Origin: Aquitalea sp. LB_tupeE
GTDB lineage: Bacteria > Pseudomonadota > Gammaproteobacteria > Burkholderiales > Chromobacteriaceae
Direction: 5' to 3'
NCBI RefSeq assembly: GCF_013391415.1
Contig: NZ_JACAXB010000026.1
Span: 1 to 64,000 of the forward strand
Length of the DNA: 64,000 nucleotides
Shown here: positions 33,390-44,395 of the stretch, piece after piece
Position numbering within the stretch: position 1 is the first letter of the stretch
How the letters are laid out: each line of letters opens with the position of its first letter
The notes under the pieces: generated by a model
The model's input: the letters and a program-made list of their open reading frames with translations, nothing else
Told to the model about the DNA's origin: nothing
Database searches by the model: none
Made by a program: the position numbers and the translations under genes

Positions 33390-34058
33390 ATGTCTGTCCC
33401 TGTCATTACCATTGATGGTCCCTCTGCTTCCGGCAAGGGAACTGTCGCCGCCATCGTCGCCCAACGCCTGGGTTTTCATTATCTTGATTCCGGTTCGCTC
33501 TACCGCTTGCTTGCCCTGCATGCGCGCAAGCTGGGGGTGAACTGGGACGATGAAACGGCGCTGGCCGGCCTGGCCGCCGGTTTGCCGGCTGCATTCGAGC
33601 AAGGTGTGGTGTTGCTCGATGGCAACGATGTCAGTGCGGAAATTCGCGCCGAAGAAATCGGCATAGGCGCTTCCAAAGTGGCTGCGCTGCCGGCCGTGCG
33701 TGCCGCCTTGTTGCAGCGTCAGCGTGATTTTGGCGTGGCTCCAGGCCTGGTGACGGATGGTCGGGACATGGGTTCGGTGGTGTTTCCGCAAGCCGCCGTC
33801 AAGATTTTTCTGACCGCCAGTGCCGACGAGCGTGCAACGCGCCGCTATAAGCAGTTGATCGGCAAGGGAGAATCTGCTAACCTCTCGCAGATTAAGCAGG
33901 ACATTATCGATCGGGACACGCGTGATGCGGCCCGCCCGGTAGCGCCGCTGCGACAAGAGCCGGACGCCTTTCTGCTCGACACCACGGAGCTGACCATCGA
34001 CCAGGCGGTCGATACAGTCCTTCGTCATTTCGGGCGGTACCAGGCCTCCGGCATATGA
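33390..34058 (+). CDS. cmk: Cytidylate kinase
   Basis: 222 residues from [18 protein letters not shown], whose P-loop GPSASGKGT binds ATP. It phosphorylates CMP and d[27 protein letters not shown] and [14 protein letters not shown] are family motifs. An in-frame ATG at 33375 and a TTG at 33369 are alternative starts; the ATG at 33390 best matches the family N-terminus. It heads the conserved cmk-rpsA-ihfB group. Confidence 0.95.
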   Translation: MSVPVITIDGPSASGKGTVAAIVAQRLGFHYLDSGSLYRLLALHARKLGVNWDDETALAGLAAGLPAAFEQGVVLLDGNDVSAEIRAEEIGIGASKVAALPAVRAALLQRQRDFGVAPGLVTDGRDMGSVVFPQAAVKIFLTASADERATRRYKQLIGKGESANLSQIKQDIIDRDTRDAARPVAPLRQEPDAFLLDTTELTIDQAVDTVLRHFGRYQASGI

Positions 34059-34153
34059 TTTTTTAAAGGGGCAATTCCTGCTGCATTGCAAGATGCGCCC
34101 TGTGTTCAACCCTAACCCCGCACGCCGCAAGGTGTGCACCGAGAGTAAGCTTG

Positions 34154-35845
34154 ATGACTACCCTCTCCATGGAAAACTTTGCCCAGCTGTTCGAAGAAAG
34201 CCTGACCCTTCACGACATGCGCGTGGGCGAGGTGATCACTGCTGAAGTCGTTGCAGTTGATTCCAACTTCGTAACTGTAAATGCCGGCCTGAAGTCCGAA
34301 TCCCTGATTCCGGCCGAAGAATTCAAGAACGACGAAGGCGTTGTTGAAGTTGCTGTTGGCGACTTCGTGACTGTTGCCATCGACGCACTGGAAAACGGTT
34401 TTGGCGAAACCAAGCTGTCCCGTGAAAAAGCCAAGCGTCTGGCTGCATGGGTTGAGCTGGAAGAAGCGCTGGAAACCGGCAAGATCCTGTCCGGCCTGAT
34501 CTCTGGCAAGGTCAAGGGTGGCCTGACCGTTATGGTCAACGGCATCCGCGCCTTCCTGCCGGGTTCCCTGGTTGACGTACGTCCGGTGAAAGACACCACC
34601 CCGTACGAAAACAAGAACATCGAATTCAAGGTTATCAAGCTGGATCGCAAGCGCAACAACGTGGTTGTTTCGCGTCGTTCCGTTCTGGAAGAAACCCTGG
34701 GCGAAGAGCGCAAGGCTCTGCTGGAAACCCTGAAAGAGGGCGCCGTTATCAAGGGTATCGTCAAGAACATCACCGACTACGGTGCGTTTGTTGACCTGGG
34801 CGGCATCGACGGCCTGCTGCACATCACCGACCTGGCATGGCGTCGTGTGAAGCACCCGTCCGAAGTTCTGGCTGTTGGCGACGAAGTAGAAGCCAAGGTC
34901 CTGAAGTTCGACCAAGAGAAGAACCGTGTATCCCTGGGCCTGAAGCAACTGGGCGAAGATCCGTGGGTTGGTCTGTCCCGTCGCTACCCGGCCAGCACCC
35001 GTCTGTTCGGCAAGGTAACCAACCTGACCGACTACGGTGCGTTCGTTGAAATCGAACAAGGCATCGAAGGCCTGGTACACGTTTCCGAAATGGACTGGAC
35101 CAACAAGAACGTACACCCGTCCAAGGTTGTTCAGGTTGGTGACGAAGTTGAAGTCATGATCCTGGAAATCGACGAAGACCGTCGTCGTATCTCCCTGGGC
35201 ATGAAGCAGTGCCTGGCCAACCCGTGGAACGAGTTTGCCGACAACTTCCACAAGGGCGACAAGCTGAAGGGCGCGATCAAGTCCATCACCGACTTCGGTG
35301 TGTTCGTTGGTCTGCCGGGCGGCATCGACGGCCTGGTTCACCTGTCCGACCTGTCCTGGAACGAAGCTGGCGAAGAAGCCGTACGCAAGTTCAAGAAGGG
35401 TGACGAAGTTGAAGCCGTTGTTCTGTCCATCGACGTGGAAAAAGAACGCATCTCCCTGGGCATCAAGCAACTGGAAGGTGATCCGTTCAACAACTACGTT
35501 GCCATGAACGACAAGGGCGCTATCGTCAAGGGTACCGTGAAGACTGTTGATGCCAAGGGCGCAGTTGTTGCTCTGGACATGGACGTTGAAGGTTACCTGC
35601 GCGCTTCCGAGCTGTCCCGTGACCGCGTGGAAGATGCCCGTACCCTGCTGAAGGATGGCGACGAAGTGGAAGCCGTGATCATTGCCGTGGACCGCAAGTC
35701 CCGCAATATCAGCCTGTCCATCAAGGCCAAGGATGCTCAGGAAGACAGCACCGCCATGAAGAACCTGTCGGTTGACAGCGCTTCTGCCGGTACGACCAAC
35801 CTGGGTGCTCTCTTGAAGGCCAAGCTGTCCGGCTCCAACGAGTAA
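34154..35845 (+). CDS. rpsA: 30S ribosomal protein S1
   Basis: 563 residues with six S1/OB-fold repeats. The first two bind the ribosome, and the last four are RNA-binding, each marked by motifs such as [40 protein letters not shown] and [21 protein letters not shown]1 helps mRNA bind to the 30S subunit. Codon use is visibly more biased (gaa, aag, gtt, ggt) than in the neighbours, as expected for a very highly expressed gene. Start is the ATG at 34154, 3 nt inside a TTG. The 95-nt leader may carry S1 autoregulation. Confidence 0.98.
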   Translation: MTTLSMENFAQLFEESLTLHDMRVGEVITAEVVAVDSNFVTVNAGLKSESLIPAEEFKNDEGVVEVAVGDFVTVAIDALENGFGETKLSREKAKRLAAWVELEEALETGKILSGLISGKVKGGLTVMVNGIRAFLPGSLVDVRPVKDTTPYENKNIEFKVIKLDRKRNNVVVSRRSVLEETLGEERKALLETLKEGAVIKGIVKNITDYGAFVDLGGIDGLLHITDLAWRRVKHPSEVLAVGDEVEAKVLKFDQEKNRVSLGLKQLGEDPWVGLSRRYPASTRLFGKVTNLTDYGAFVEIEQGIEGLVHVSEMDWTNKNVHPSKVVQVGDEVEVMILEIDEDRRRISLGMKQCLANPWNEFADNFHKGDKLKGAIKSITDFGVFVGLPGGIDGLVHLSDLSWNEAGEEAVRKFKKGDEVEAVVLSIDVEKERISLGIKQLEGDPFNNYVAMNDKGAIVKGTVKTVDAKGAVVALDMDVEGYLRASELSRDRVEDARTLLKDGDEVEAVIIAVDRKSRNISLSIKAKDAQEDSTAMKNLSVDSASAGTTNLGALLKAKLSGSNE

Positions 35846-35852
35846 TTGCATC

Positions 35853-36167
35853 ATGACCAAGTCTGAGCTGATCGCACGGCTGGCAGAACGTCTTGCCGAG
35901 CGCAATTCTCAGTTGGTCTACAAAGATGCTGAGCTGGCCGTCAAAACCATTCTGGATGCGATGGCCAGCAACCTGGCACAGGGTAGCCGTATTGAAATCC
36001 GTGGCTTCGGTAGCTTCGACCTGAACTACCGTCCGCCCCGTGTAGGGCGGAACCCGAAATCAGGTAGCAGTGTCTCGGTTCCTGAGAAATATGTGCCGCA
36101 TTTCAAGGCCGGCAAGGAATTGCGTGAACGGGTGGATCTGTCCCTTCTGGAGCAGACCCAAGCCTGA
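35853..36167 (+). CDS. ihfB: Integration host factor beta subunit
   Basis: 104 residues, HU/IHF family. Dimerises with IhfA to bend [23 protein letters not shown] and [13 protein letters not shown] form the DNA-binding beta arm. The gene lies 7 nt after rpsA, the usual arrangement in beta- and gammaproteobacteria. A terminator follows. Confidence 0.97.
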   Translation: MTKSELIARLAERLAERNSQLVYKDAELAVKTILDAMASNLAQGSRIEIRGFGSFDLNYRPPRVGRNPKSGSSVSVPEKYVPHFKAGKELRERVDLSLLEQTQA

Positions 36168-36199
36168 ACGCCATGACCGCTGGTCTCGCAAGCCGAAAC

Positions 36200-36228
36200 A
36201 AAGCGCCGCTTCTGCGGCGCTTTTTCTT
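36200..36228 (+). terminator. Terminator after ihfB
   Basis: Stem agcgccgc (36202-36209), loop ttct and gcggcgct (36214-36221), followed by TTTTCTTTG. It separates cmk-rpsA-ihfB from lapA. Confidence 0.9.
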
Positions 36229-36308
36229 TGTTTGACCATCCTCTTGCTTGGGTTGCAGCACACTATCGTTTAAACTTGCACTCCGGTCACCCTTTCCGAG
36301 TAAAAAGC

Positions 36309-36602
36309 ATGCGCTACATCGTGCGTATCATCGAATTGGCCCTGCTGGTTTTTCTGATTGCCGTCACCGTGCAGAACAGCCACATGGTCGAATTCAAGCT
36401 GTTTTTCGGCCAATCCTGGTCGGCACCGCTTATTGTGTTCCTGTTGGTATTCTTTGTTGCTGGTGCCGCTGTCGGTTTGCTGGCCACTTTTTCCTACTAT
36501 CTGCGCATGCGCAAAGAGCTTTCCCTGCTCAAGAAAGAGCTGCGCAGTCGTCCCCCCTCCAGCAAGGTTGCAGTTGATCCCAGCGATGCGCTGGCTGATT
36601 GA
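36309..36602 (+). CDS. lapA: LapA (YciS, DUF1049) inner-membrane protein
   Basis: 97 residues with two membrane helices (about 5-22 and 40-65) and a basic cytoplasmic tail, LapA family. It works with LapB in regulating LPS synthesis through LpxC turnover. VQNSHMVEFKLFFGQSW between the helices is typical. It lies 77 nt upstream of lapB, the normal pairing. Confidence 0.92.
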   Translation: MRYIVRIIELALLVFLIAVTVQNSHMVEFKLFFGQSWSAPLIVFLLVFFVAGAAVGLLATFSYYLRMRKELSLLKKELRSRPPSSKVAVDPSDALAD

Positions 36603-36679
36603 TTAGGCCTGCCTCTACTGACGCCGCCGTGCACATGGCACGCGGCGCAGAATCTTACCCCTGTTGAAGGAAGCTTTCT

Positions 36680-37840
36680 TTGGAACTGGATCTGTGGTGG
36701 CTGTTGCTGCTCCCGGCATTTTTCGGACTGGGCTGGCTGGCAGCACGGGTGGATATGCGCACCGTATTGAAACAGGCAAAGTCGGTCCCTACCGGCTTTT
36801 TCCGTGGTCTGGATGCCCTGGTGGATGACAAGACCGATATTGCAGCACAGTCTTTGGCCGAGGTATCCCGGCAGCAGGGCTCTGCCCCCGAATTACAACT
36901 GACCCTGGGCAAGTTGTACCGCAAGCGCGGCGAGAATGACCGGGCTATCCGCCTGCACCAGCGCATGCTGGAGTCGTCTGACCTGCCTGCCGAACAACGG
37001 GACATCGTGCGTAACGAACTGGCACAGGATTTTCGCAAGGCCGGTCTTGTGGATCGGGCCGAAGAAATCTTGCTGAAACTGTTGAACGGCAATATGACCC
37101 TGGCGGCGCGGCGCCAACTGCTGGATATCTACCAACAGGACAGGGACTGGTATAAGGCGATTGAAACTGCCAGGGAGTTGCGTAGCGATGCCCATTCTTT
37201 CCAGCATGAAGTGGCGCAGTTTTACTGTGAATTGGCCCAGGGCGAGTTGTATCGCTCCAATTATCTTGCAGCCCGTGAGCTGGTGGCTGAAGCCATACAG
37301 GTCAATCGCAAATGTGTGCGTGCCAGCCTGATTCTGGGTGATATCGAATTTGCCGAGGGCAAAATCGAGGCTGCCATTGCGGCATGGCAACATATTGAAA
37401 AACAGAATGCGGAATACTTGTCGATGGCGGCAGAGCGTCTGTTTGATGCTTATGAAAAACTGGACAAGCCACAGGAAGGCATTGCGCTGTTGCAGGGCTA
37501 CCAGAAAACCTTCCCGCAACTGGAAATGACCGACTTGTTGTACCAGAAGCTGTCGGCCTACGAAGGTGAGGAACGCGCGCTGGAAGTGGCGCGCCAGGCG
37601 GTACATGCCCGTCCCAGCCTGATGGGGGTTTACCGCTTGATCGAAGCGCAAATGGACGAGCTGTCACCAGAGGGGCGCATGGATGCCGAAGTGGCCCGTG
37701 CCCTGATTCAGAAGCATGCAGCGCGGCTGACCGTACACCGCTGCAAATGTTGCAATTTCCGCTCGCGGGCCTTCTTCTGGCATTGCCCCGCCTGCGGCGA
37801 GTGGGAAAGCTTCACGCCCAACCGCTCGGAAACCCAATGA
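36680..37840 (+). CDS. lapB: LapB (YciM) LPS assembly/LpxC-degradation adaptor
   Basis: 386 residues. An N-terminal membrane anchor (about 1-22) is followed by TPR repeats (about 65-350, starting [20 protein letters not shown]) and a C-terminal rubredoxin-like zinc module [21 protein letters not shown] (four Cys after the first pair). LapB recruits FtsH to LpxC. The start codon is TTG (36680): AAGGA lies 8 nt upstream and the anchor begins immediately there. Confidence 0.95.
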   Translation: MELDLWWLLLLPAFFGLGWLAARVDMRTVLKQAKSVPTGFFRGLDALVDDKTDIAAQSLAEVSRQQGSAPELQLTLGKLYRKRGENDRAIRLHQRMLESSDLPAEQRDIVRNELAQDFRKAGLVDRAEEILLKLLNGNMTLAARRQLLDIYQQDRDWYKAIETARELRSDAHSFQHEVAQFYCELAQGELYRSNYLAARELVAEAIQVNRKCVRASLILGDIEFAEGKIEAAIAAWQHIEKQNAEYLSMAAERLFDAYEKLDKPQEGIALLQGYQKTFPQLEMTDLLYQKLSAYEGEERALEVARQAVHARPSLMGVYRLIEAQMDELSPEGRMDAEVARALIQKHAARLTVHRCKCCNFRSRAFFWHCPACGEWESFTPNRSETQ

Positions 37841-37860
37841 GAAAATATTCAGGAGAAAGA

Positions 37861-38607
37861 ATGAATCCGCTAATTGCCGCCGGTATGGATCTGGAACCGG
37901 CATCTCCTGTGGTAGTGGCGCTGGACTTTGCCGACGCGCCGTCGGCCCTTGAATTTGCAGCCCGCCTGGACCCGCAACAATGCCGGCTCAAAGTGGGCAA
38001 GGAGCTGTTTACCGCTACAGGCCGCAGCCTGGTGGAAAGCCTGGCTGCCCGTGGTTTTCAGGTATTTCTTGATTTGAAATTCCACGACATTCCCAATACC
38101 GTGGCGCACGCTTGTAAGGTAGCGGCCGATGCCGGTGTCTGGATGGTGAATGTGCATGCCTCCGGTGGACGCCGCATGATGGAGGCCGCCGGTGAAGGCC
38201 TGGCTCATTACAGTCAGCGTCCGCTGCTGATTGCCGTGACCGTGCTGACCAGCATGGAAGCGGCGGATCTGGTGGATATCGGCATCACTGCTTCGCCGCA
38301 GGAGCATGTACTGCGTCTGGCCACGCTGACCCGGGACTGTGGCCTGGATGGTGTGGTGTGCTCGGCACAGGAAGCGCCCATGCTCAAGTCGGCGTTGGGG
38401 CGGGAATTCAAGCTGATCACACCGGGCATCCGCCTGGCCGACAGTGCTGCTGACGACCAGCGCCGGGTCATGACACCGGTAGCAGCCCTGCAGGCCGGGG
38501 CTGACTATCTGGTGATCGGCCGCCCGATCACCCGCGCTGATGCACCGCTGGAGGTGCTGCGCAAGATCAATGCCGATATCGCGACCTACCGGGCTACGCT
38601 GTCATGA
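37861..38607 (+). CDS. pyrF: Orotidine-5'-phosphate decarboxylase
   Basis: 248 residues. It makes UMP from OMP in pyrimidine synthesis. The catalytic [11 protein letters not shown] (Asp-x-Lys-x-x-Asp), [10 protein letters not shown] at the N-terminus and the C-terminal [13 protein letters not shown] phosphate-binding loop are clear. The ATG at 37861 has AGGAG 6 nt upstream. Its last codons overlap the ugd start as ATGA. Confidence 0.97.
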   Translation: MNPLIAAGMDLEPASPVVVALDFADAPSALEFAARLDPQQCRLKVGKELFTATGRSLVESLAARGFQVFLDLKFHDIPNTVAHACKVAADAGVWMVNVHASGGRRMMEAAGEGLAHYSQRPLLIAVTVLTSMEAADLVDIGITASPQEHVLRLATLTRDCGLDGVVCSAQEAPMLKSALGREFKLITPGIRLADSAADDQRRVMTPVAALQAGADYLVIGRPITRADAPLEVLRKINADIATYRATLS

Positions 38608-39923
38608 AAATCACCGTTATTGGTTCCGGCTACGTTGGTCTGGTAACGGGGGCCTGCCTGGCAGAAATGGGCAATCACGTGCTGTGTCTGGACGTGGACC
38701 CGGTCAAGATTGCCACTTTGCAACAAGGTGGTATTCCCATTTATGAACCGGGTCTGGAAGACATGGTCAAGCGCAATGCCGCAGCTGGCCGCTTGTCCTT
38801 TACCACCGATGTAGCCGAGTCGGTTGCGTTTGGTGAAATCCAGTTCATTGCCGTGGGCACCCCGCCCGATGAAGATGGTTCTGCCGACTTGCAATATGTG
38901 CTGGCCGCGGCGCGCAATATTGCCCTGCATATGTCCGAACCCAAGGTGGTGGTGGACAAGTCCACCGTGCCAGTGGGCACCGCCGACAAAGTAAAGGCAC
39001 AGATTGCCGCTACCTTGGCTGAACGTGGGGTGGACATTGCATTCAGCGTGGTGTCCAACCCGGAATTCCTCAAGGAAGGGGCGGCCATTGATGACTTCAT
39101 GCGGCCGGACCGCATTGTACTGGGCGTGGAAGACGAACGCGCCATCGAACTGATGCGCCGTCTGTATGCGCCGTTTCACCGTAATCATGACCGTATCCTG
39201 GTGATGGATGTCCGCTCGGCCGAACTGACCAAATACGCGGCCAATGCCATGCTGGCAACCCGTATTTCCTTCATGAACGAGCTGGCCAATCTGGCTGAGT
39301 CGCTGGGTGCGGATATCGAACAGGTGCGCCTGGGGATTGGTTCGGACCCGCGTATCGGTTACCACTTTCTGTACCCCGGTGCCGGGTATGGCGGCTCTTG
39401 CTTCCCCAAGGATGTCAAAGCCCTGGTGGCCAGTGGTCGCGAGCAAGGCCATGCCATGCGTGTGCTCAATGCCGTGGAAGAAGCCAATGAAGCGCAAAAG
39501 TGCCGCCTGGTGGACAAGGCGGTAAAACGGTTTGGCGAAGACCTGAGCGGACGACATTTCGCCCTGTGGGGCCTGGCCTTCAAACCGAATACCGACGATA
39601 TGCGTGAAGCATCCAGCCGGGTGATTGTGGCTGAGCTCACGCGACGCGGCGCTACCGTGGCTGCTTTCGACCCGGTAGCGGCTGTTGAAGCGCAACGCGT
39701 GATGGGCGACAACCCGTCATTGAGCTTTGCTCCAGACATGATTTCTGCACTCTCCGGTGCCGATGCCTTGTTGATCGTGACCGAATGGAAGATGTTCCGT
39801 ACCCCGGATTTTGACGCCATCAAGGCTAAGCTGAAGCAGCCGGTGATTCTGGATGGCCGCAATATGTACGACCCTGCCTGGCTGCGCGAGCTGGGTTTCG
39901 ACTATCAGGCGATAGGACGCTGA
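38604..39923 (+). CDS. ugd: UDP-glucose 6-dehydrogenase
   Basis: 439 residues. It oxidises UDP-glucose to UDP-glucuronate, a precursor for polysaccharides and for aminoarabinose on lipid A. The NAD site is [20 protein letters not shown] and the catalytic Cys266 lies in [10 protein letters not shown]. The normal UDPG/GDP-mannose dehydrogenase domain order is kept. Translationally coupled to pyrF, and 5 nt before rfaE. Confidence 0.97.
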   Translation: MKITVIGSGYVGLVTGACLAEMGNHVLCLDVDPVKIATLQQGGIPIYEPGLEDMVKRNAAAGRLSFTTDVAESVAFGEIQFIAVGTPPDEDGSADLQYVLAAARNIALHMSEPKVVVDKSTVPVGTADKVKAQIAATLAERGVDIAFSVVSNPEFLKEGAAIDDFMRPDRIVLGVEDERAIELMRRLYAPFHRNHDRILVMDVRSAELTKYAANAMLATRISFMNELANLAESLGADIEQVRLGIGSDPRIGYHFLYPGAGYGGSCFPKDVKALVASGREQGHAMRVLNAVEEANEAQKCRLVDKAVKRFGEDLSGRHFALWGLAFKPNTDDMREASSRVIVAELTRRGATVAAFDPVAAVEAQRVMGDNPSLSFAPDMISALSGADALLIVTEWKMFRTPDFDAIKAKLKQPVILDGRNMYDPAWLRELGFDYQAIGR

Positions 39924-39928
39924 AGAGC

Positions 39929-40891
39929 ATGAATCTGTTGCAACAACTTGGACTGGATCGCAGCAAGCTGGCTGCCGACCTTGCCGGTGCCCGCGTATTG
40001 GTGGTGGGGGACGTGATGCTGGACCGCTACTGGTTTGGCGATGTATCCCGCATTTCACCGGAGGCACCGGTACCGGTGGCGCGTATCGGCCGCATGGAAG
40101 AGCGGGCCGGTGGTGCAGCCAATGTGGCGCGCAATATCGCCAGCCTGGGTGGCAAGTCTTCCATTTTGTCCGTGGTGGGTGATGACGAAGCGGCTACCGC
40201 ACTGGAACGCCTGATGAAGGACGATGGCATCACCACCTTGTTCAAACGGGATGCGGCTATCTCCACCACTATCAAGCTGCGCGTGGTGGCACGTCAGCAG
40301 CAGTTGATCCGGCTGGACTTTGAAGATGCACCCAGCCGGGAAATCCTGGCAGACAAGCTGGAGCAATACCAGTCGGTACTGGCCAGCCACGACGTGGTGA
40401 TCCTGTCGGATTACGGCAAGGGTGGCCTTACCCATGTGGCCCGCATGATCGAACTGGCCCGTGCCGCAGGCAAGCCGGTGTTGATCGACCCCAAGGGCGA
40501 TGATTATGCCAAGTACGCCGGTGCTACCTTGCTGACACCCAACCGCAGCGAGTTCAAGGAAGTGGCTGGCAGCTGGCAGAACGAAGAACAGCTGATTGCC
40601 AAGGCCCAGGCTCTGCGCAGCCAGTTACAGCTGGATGCGCTGCTGGTAACCCGCAGCGAAGAGGGCATGACCTTGTTCCGTGCCGATGGCGCGCTGCATC
40701 AGCCTACTTTCGCCCGCGAAGTATTCGATGTTTCCGGTGCCGGTGATACGGTCATCGGCACACTGGGCCTGGCCATGGCAGCCGGTCTGCCCTTGCCGAC
40801 CGCCATGAGTCTGGCCAATGCCGCTGCCGGCATCGTGGTGGGCAAGCTGGGCACCGCCGTATGTACTCAGCAGGAGCTGTTTGCCAGCTGA
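39929..40891 (+). CDS. rfaE: D-glycero-beta-D-manno-heptose-7-phosphate kinase
   Basis: 320 residues, PfkB family, matching the kinase half (domain 1) of E. coli HldE; the adenylyltransferase half is not fused here and must be encoded elsewhere. [21 protein letters not shown] and the C-terminal [12 protein letters not shown] are family signatures. It makes heptose 1,7-bisphosphate for LPS inner core, and hldD, the next gene, acts later in the same pathway. Confidence 0.95.
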   Translation: MNLLQQLGLDRSKLAADLAGARVLVVGDVMLDRYWFGDVSRISPEAPVPVARIGRMEERAGGAANVARNIASLGGKSSILSVVGDDEAATALERLMKDDGITTLFKRDAAISTTIKLRVVARQQQLIRLDFEDAPSREILADKLEQYQSVLASHDVVILSDYGKGGLTHVARMIELARAAGKPVLIDPKGDDYAKYAGATLLTPNRSEFKEVAGSWQNEEQLIAKAQALRSQLQLDALLVTRSEEGMTLFRADGALHQPTFAREVFDVSGAGDTVIGTLGLAMAAGLPLPTAMSLANAAAGIVVGKLGTAVCTQQELFAS

Positions 40892-40965
40892 TCTGCGCTA
40901 TACCGCATCATGCAGCCGGATGTCAGGGGCTAACCCGGCCGGCTGCAATCAAGAAAGGATTAATC

Positions 40966-41961
40966 ATGACCATCGTGGTGACCGGCGCTGCCGGCTTTAT
41001 TGGTTCCAATATCGTCAAGGCGCTCAATGCGCGTGGCATTACCGACATCATTGCCGTAGATAATCTCACGTCGGGTGACAAGTTCCGCAATCTGGTGGAC
41101 TGTGAAATTGCCCATTATCTGGACAAGCATGATTTTCTGAATCTGCTGCTGGAAGATGAATACGAAGGCGAGATCAGCGCCATCCTGCACCAGGGTGCTT
41201 GCTCGGACACCATGAACCACGACGGCAAGTACATGATGGACAACAACTATCAGTACACGCTGGCCTTGTTCGATTACTGTCAGCACGAGGAAATCCAGTT
41301 CCTGTTTGCTTCCAGTGCGGCCACCTATGGCAAGGGCACCATCTTCAAGGAAGAGCGCCAGTACGAAGGCCCGCTCAATGTCTATGGCTATTCCAAATTC
41401 CTGTTTGACCAGGTACTGCGCCAGCGCATGAAAGAAGGCCTGTCCGCTCAGGCCGTGGGTTTCCGCTACTTCAATGTCTACGGCCCGCAAGAGCAGCACA
41501 AGGGCCGCATGGCTTCGGTGGCCTTCCACAACTTCAATCAGTACCGCGAGCACGGCAAGGTCAAGCTGTTCGGCAGCAATGACGGCTGGGGCAATGGCAT
41601 GCAAAGCCGTGATTTTGTCTCGGTGGAAGACGTGGTCAAGGTCAACCTGTATTTCCTGGATAACCCGGGCAAGAGCGGTATCTTCAACCTGGGTTCCGGT
41701 CGCGCCCAGCCTTTCAATGACGTGGCGGTATCCACTGTCAATGCCTGCCGCCGCCACGAAGGCAAACCGGCGCTGAGCCTGGACGAACTGGTGGCCCAGG
41801 GCATCATTGAGTACATCGACTTCCCGGATGCGCTCAAGGGCAAATACCAGAGCTTTACCCAGGCCGACATCGGCAAGCTGCGCGACGCCGGTTACAGCGC
41901 GCCCATGCTGACGGTGGAGCAGGGGGTGGACCGTTACGTGGACTGGCTGATCAGCCGCTAA
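40966..41961 (+). CDS. hldD: ADP-L-glycero-D-manno-heptose-6-epimerase
   Basis: 331 residues, SDR family. It converts ADP-D,D-heptose to ADP-L,D-heptose for the LPS core. The N-terminal [19 protein letters not shown] binds NADP, and the catalytic Tyr140/Lys144 lie in [17 protein letters not shown] precedes the ATG at 40966; the open frame to 40861 overlaps rfaE. A terminator follows. Confidence 0.97.
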   Translation: MTIVVTGAAGFIGSNIVKALNARGITDIIAVDNLTSGDKFRNLVDCEIAHYLDKHDFLNLLLEDEYEGEISAILHQGACSDTMNHDGKYMMDNNYQYTLALFDYCQHEEIQFLFASSAATYGKGTIFKEERQYEGPLNVYGYSKFLFDQVLRQRMKEGLSAQAVGFRYFNVYGPQEQHKGRMASVAFHNFNQYREHGKVKLFGSNDGWGNGMQSRDFVSVEDVVKVNLYFLDNPGKSGIFNLGSGRAQPFNDVAVSTVNACRRHEGKPALSLDELVAQGIIEYIDFPDALKGKYQSFTQADIGKLRDAGYSAPMLTVEQGVDRYVDWLISR

Positions 41962-41978
41962 GCCTTGTTGACTGTCAG

Positions 41979-42010
41979 TAAAACCGCCTGCCTTGTGCTG
42001 GCGGTTTTTT
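41979..42010 (+). terminator. Terminator after hldD
   Basis: Stem aaaccgcc (41981-41988) and ggcggttt (42000-42007), followed by a T run. It ends the lapA-hldD transcript. Confidence 0.88.
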
Positions 42011-42101
42011 CATGGCATTTCACCTTACTGCCAGACCTGCGCGCTCGATATTGGTTATTTGATTAGAAATAACGGTTCGACTGGAAGATAACGCCAGGTC
42101 G

Positions 42102-42107
42102 TATAAT
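42102..42107 (+). promoter_or_regulatory. cysM promoter -10 element
   Basis: Perfect TATAAT 25 nt upstream of the cysM start. No good -35 is seen at normal spacing (TTCGAC lies 20 nt away), so an activator may assist. The leader from here to the gene is short. Confidence 0.5.
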
Positions 42108-42131
42108 GGCGCTCTCGCAAGGAGACCCACT

Positions 42132-43019
42132 GTGTACAAGTATCTGGAAGATTTCGTCGGCCACACTCCGCTGGTACGGCTCAAGCGCATGCCGGGTGAC
42201 AGCAGCAATATCGTCTTGCTCAAGCTGGAAGGCAATAACCCGGCCGGATCGGTCAAGGACAGGCCTGCACTGTCGATGATCCGTCGGGCTGAGGCGCGCG
42301 GCGATATCAAACCGGGTGACACCCTGATCGAGCCGACCAGTGGCAACACCGGTATTGCACTTGCCATGGCAGCGGCGATGATGGGCTACAAGATGATACT
42401 GCTGATGCCCGAGGGCTCCAGTGCCGAGCGGGTGCAAACCATGCGTGCCTATGGTGCTGAAGTCATCCTGACCCCCAAGGAAGCCTCCATGCCCGGTGCC
42501 ATTGACGAAGCACACCGCATGCAGCGTGCCGGGCTGGGGGTGATTCTGGACCAGTTTGCCAACCCGGATAACCCGTTGGCGCATTATGAAAGTACCGGGC
42601 CGGAAATCTGGGCGGATACCCAGGGTCAGGTCACGCACTTTGTCTCCAGCATGGGTACCACCGGCACCATTATGGGCAACAGCCGTTTTCTCAAGGAAAA
42701 AAATCCGGCTATCCAGATCATCGGCGTACAGCCGGAAACCGGCAGCCAGATTCCCGGCATCCGCAAATGGGAAGACGAATATCTGCCCAAAATCTGCGAT
42801 TTCAGCCGTATTGATCAGCTGATCCATGTCTCCCAGCAAGAGGCGGAAGATACTGCGCGCCGACTGGCACGCGAAGAAGGCATTCTGGCCGGCCCGTCCT
42901 CTGGCGGTGCGCTGGCGGTGGCATTGCGGTTGAACCGGCAGCTGGAAAACGCGGTCATTGTTTCCATCGTCTGCGACCGGGGAGACCGTTACCTGTCGAC
43001 CGGCCTGTTCCCTCTGTAA
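42132..43019 (+). CDS. cysM: O-acetylserine (thiol) lyase B
   Basis: 295 residues, PLP-dependent cysteine synthase B. Lys42 in NPAGSVKDRPA holds PLP, PTSGNTGIALA binds the substrate carboxylate and GPSSGGALAVAL contacts the cofactor phosphate. Length and VYxYLEDFVGHTPLVRL-type opening are those of CysM rather than CysK. The start is GTG at 42132 with AAGGAG 7 nt upstream. Confidence 0.96.
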   Translation: MYKYLEDFVGHTPLVRLKRMPGDSSNIVLLKLEGNNPAGSVKDRPALSMIRRAEARGDIKPGDTLIEPTSGNTGIALAMAAAMMGYKMILLMPEGSSAERVQTMRAYGAEVILTPKEASMPGAIDEAHRMQRAGLGVILDQFANPDNPLAHYESTGPEIWADTQGQVTHFVSSMGTTGTIMGNSRFLKEKNPAIQIIGVQPETGSQIPGIRKWEDEYLPKICDFSRIDQLIHVSQQEAEDTARRLAREEGILAGPSSGGALAVALRLNRQLENAVIVSIVCDRGDRYLSTGLFPL

Positions 43020-43034
43020 GACAAACAGTGCAAT

Positions 43035-43069
43035 AAAAAAGCCGTTTCCAAGGGGAAACGGCTTTTTTT
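43035..43069. terminator. Bidirectional terminator cysM/patatin
   Basis: Stem gccgtttcc (43041-43049), loop aagg and ggaaacggc (43054-43062), with an A run before and T run after, serving both convergent genes. Confidence 0.93.
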
Positions 43070-43092
43070 ATGGTGGCGGGTGGAGTGTCTGT

Positions 43093-44271
43093 TCAACGAT
43101 GAATATCGTGTGTCACGCAGGGGTTGGCGGCATCCGGCATGTCCAGCCAGCCGGGGCGCTGCAAGCTGTTGCGGATGTCCTGATAACCACTGTGCCAGTG
43201 CTGGCGCATGGTTTGCATGCCAAACTGGTAGTCCTTGTAGTGGTCGTCGTAAACCTTGTCCTGATATATCAGGTGGATGATATTGAGCCGCTGGCTACCG
43301 GCGGCCCGCTCTGCAGCCTGGAATATTTCCTTGTCGTGATGCTCGGCCGGAATCAGTTTCAGCAGCGCGGACAGCATTTCGCGAACGTGCAGTTCATGGC
43401 GCAGCACATCGGTCGTCATCCGGGTGCGACTGGAGTACTGAATGTCTTTCTGCCGCATGGCCACTTCCTTCATATTGCCAGGCAGGTCGCCACGCGCGCT
43501 CCACAGGTCCACCTGGAATGCCAGGATATTGCTGTGCTCGTCAGCATCAATCAGCTGCCCCAGCGGAGTATTGGATACCACGCCGCCATCCCAGTAGAAC
43601 TCGCCGTCTATTTCCACCGCGGGAAAGCCTGGCGGTAGCGCACCCGAGGCCATGAAGTGTTCTGCGCGCAGCGTGTGCCGCGTATTGTCGAAACACACAA
43701 AGTTGCCGGAACGTACATTGACCGCGCCCACAGACACCCGCATCTGCCGGCTGTCATTCAGCCGATCAAAATCCACCAGTTGTTCCAGCGTCTGCTTGAG
43801 CGGACTGGTGTCGTAAAAGCTGATTTCTGCCGGTGTGCTGTGCTGGTGAAAGCTCCAGGGCAGGCGCGGACGATAAAAACCGTTCTGTCCCTCCAGCAGC
43901 GAGCGCCAGGCTTCCCAGCCGGCCAGCATGTGTTGCATCGGGTCTGGCCATTGACTGGTATCCAGATGACTCAGTGGCGTAGAGGGGAGCAATGGTGGCT
44001 GGCAAATGGTTTCCCAGAAGCGCCGGAGCTGATCCACCCGTTTCTCTGGTGGATTGCCGGCAATGATGGCGGCGTTAAGTGCGCCAATGGAAATGCCCGC
44101 AACCCAGTTGGGATGCAGGTCGGCCTCTGCCAGGCCCTGGTAAACCCCGGGCTGATAGGAACCCAGCGCGCCACCCCCTTGCAGCAGCAGGGCCACTACC
44201 TGGTATTGATGACCTCGGGGCAGGCTGTGACTACGATATAGCGGAAGATGTGCTTGGCGAGTAACACCCAT
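43093..44271 (-). CDS. Patatin-like phospholipase with DUF3734 C-terminus
   Basis: 392 residues. The oxyanion loop QGGGALGSYQ (about 31-40), nucleophile Ser61 in AGISIGALN and catalytic Asp in WDGGVVSN give a patatin Ser-Asp dyad. A C-terminal region of about 120 residues matches the DUF3734 type often found after the domain. AGGAG lies 7 nt before the ATG at 44271. It lies downstream of bdhA and adc on the same strand. A lipase or polyhydroxybutyrate role is suggested by context, not shown. Confidence 0.85.
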   Translation of the reverse strand: MGVTRQAHLPLYRSHSLPRGHQYQVVALLLQGGGALGSYQPGVYQGLAEADLHPNWVAGISIGALNAAIIAGNPPEKRVDQLRRFWETICQPPLLPSTPLSHLDTSQWPDPMQHMLAGWEAWRSLLEGQNGFYRPRLPWSFHQHSTPAEISFYDTSPLKQTLEQLVDFDRLNDSRQMRVSVGAVNVRSGNFVCFDNTRHTLRAEHFMASGALPPGFPAVEIDGEFYWDGGVVSNTPLGQLIDADEHSNILAFQVDLWSARGDLPGNMKEVAMRQKDIQYSSRTRMTTDVLRHELHVREMLSALLKLIPAEHHDKEIFQAAERAAGSQRLNIIHLIYQDKVYDDHYKDYQFGMQTMRQHWHSGYQDIRNSLQRPGWLDMPDAANPCVTHDIHR

Positions 44272-44330
44272 GCCATGACTCCTGTGTCGATTTGCGTACG
44301 GTTCCGGGGCGGTGGTGCTGCAATGCAAGA

Positions 44331-44358
44331 CCAGCCTGCACCGGATGGTGCAGGCTGG
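44331..44358 (-). terminator. Hairpin between bdhA and patatin gene
   Basis: Perfect 12-bp stem ccagcctgcacc (44331-44342) and ggtgcaggctgg (44347-44358) with a 4-nt loop. No U tract follows on the minus strand, so it may attenuate or protect the bdhA end rather than stop transcription fully. Confidence 0.5.
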
Positions 44359-44395
44359 CGATGTGGCTCAGTGCGTGTTGCTGCTGGGGCCGGAC

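Noticed and set aside
34112-35905. 597-codon minus-strand frame opposite rpsA
   Set aside because: Antisense of a very highly expressed gene; Phe/Val/Gln-rich with no motif.
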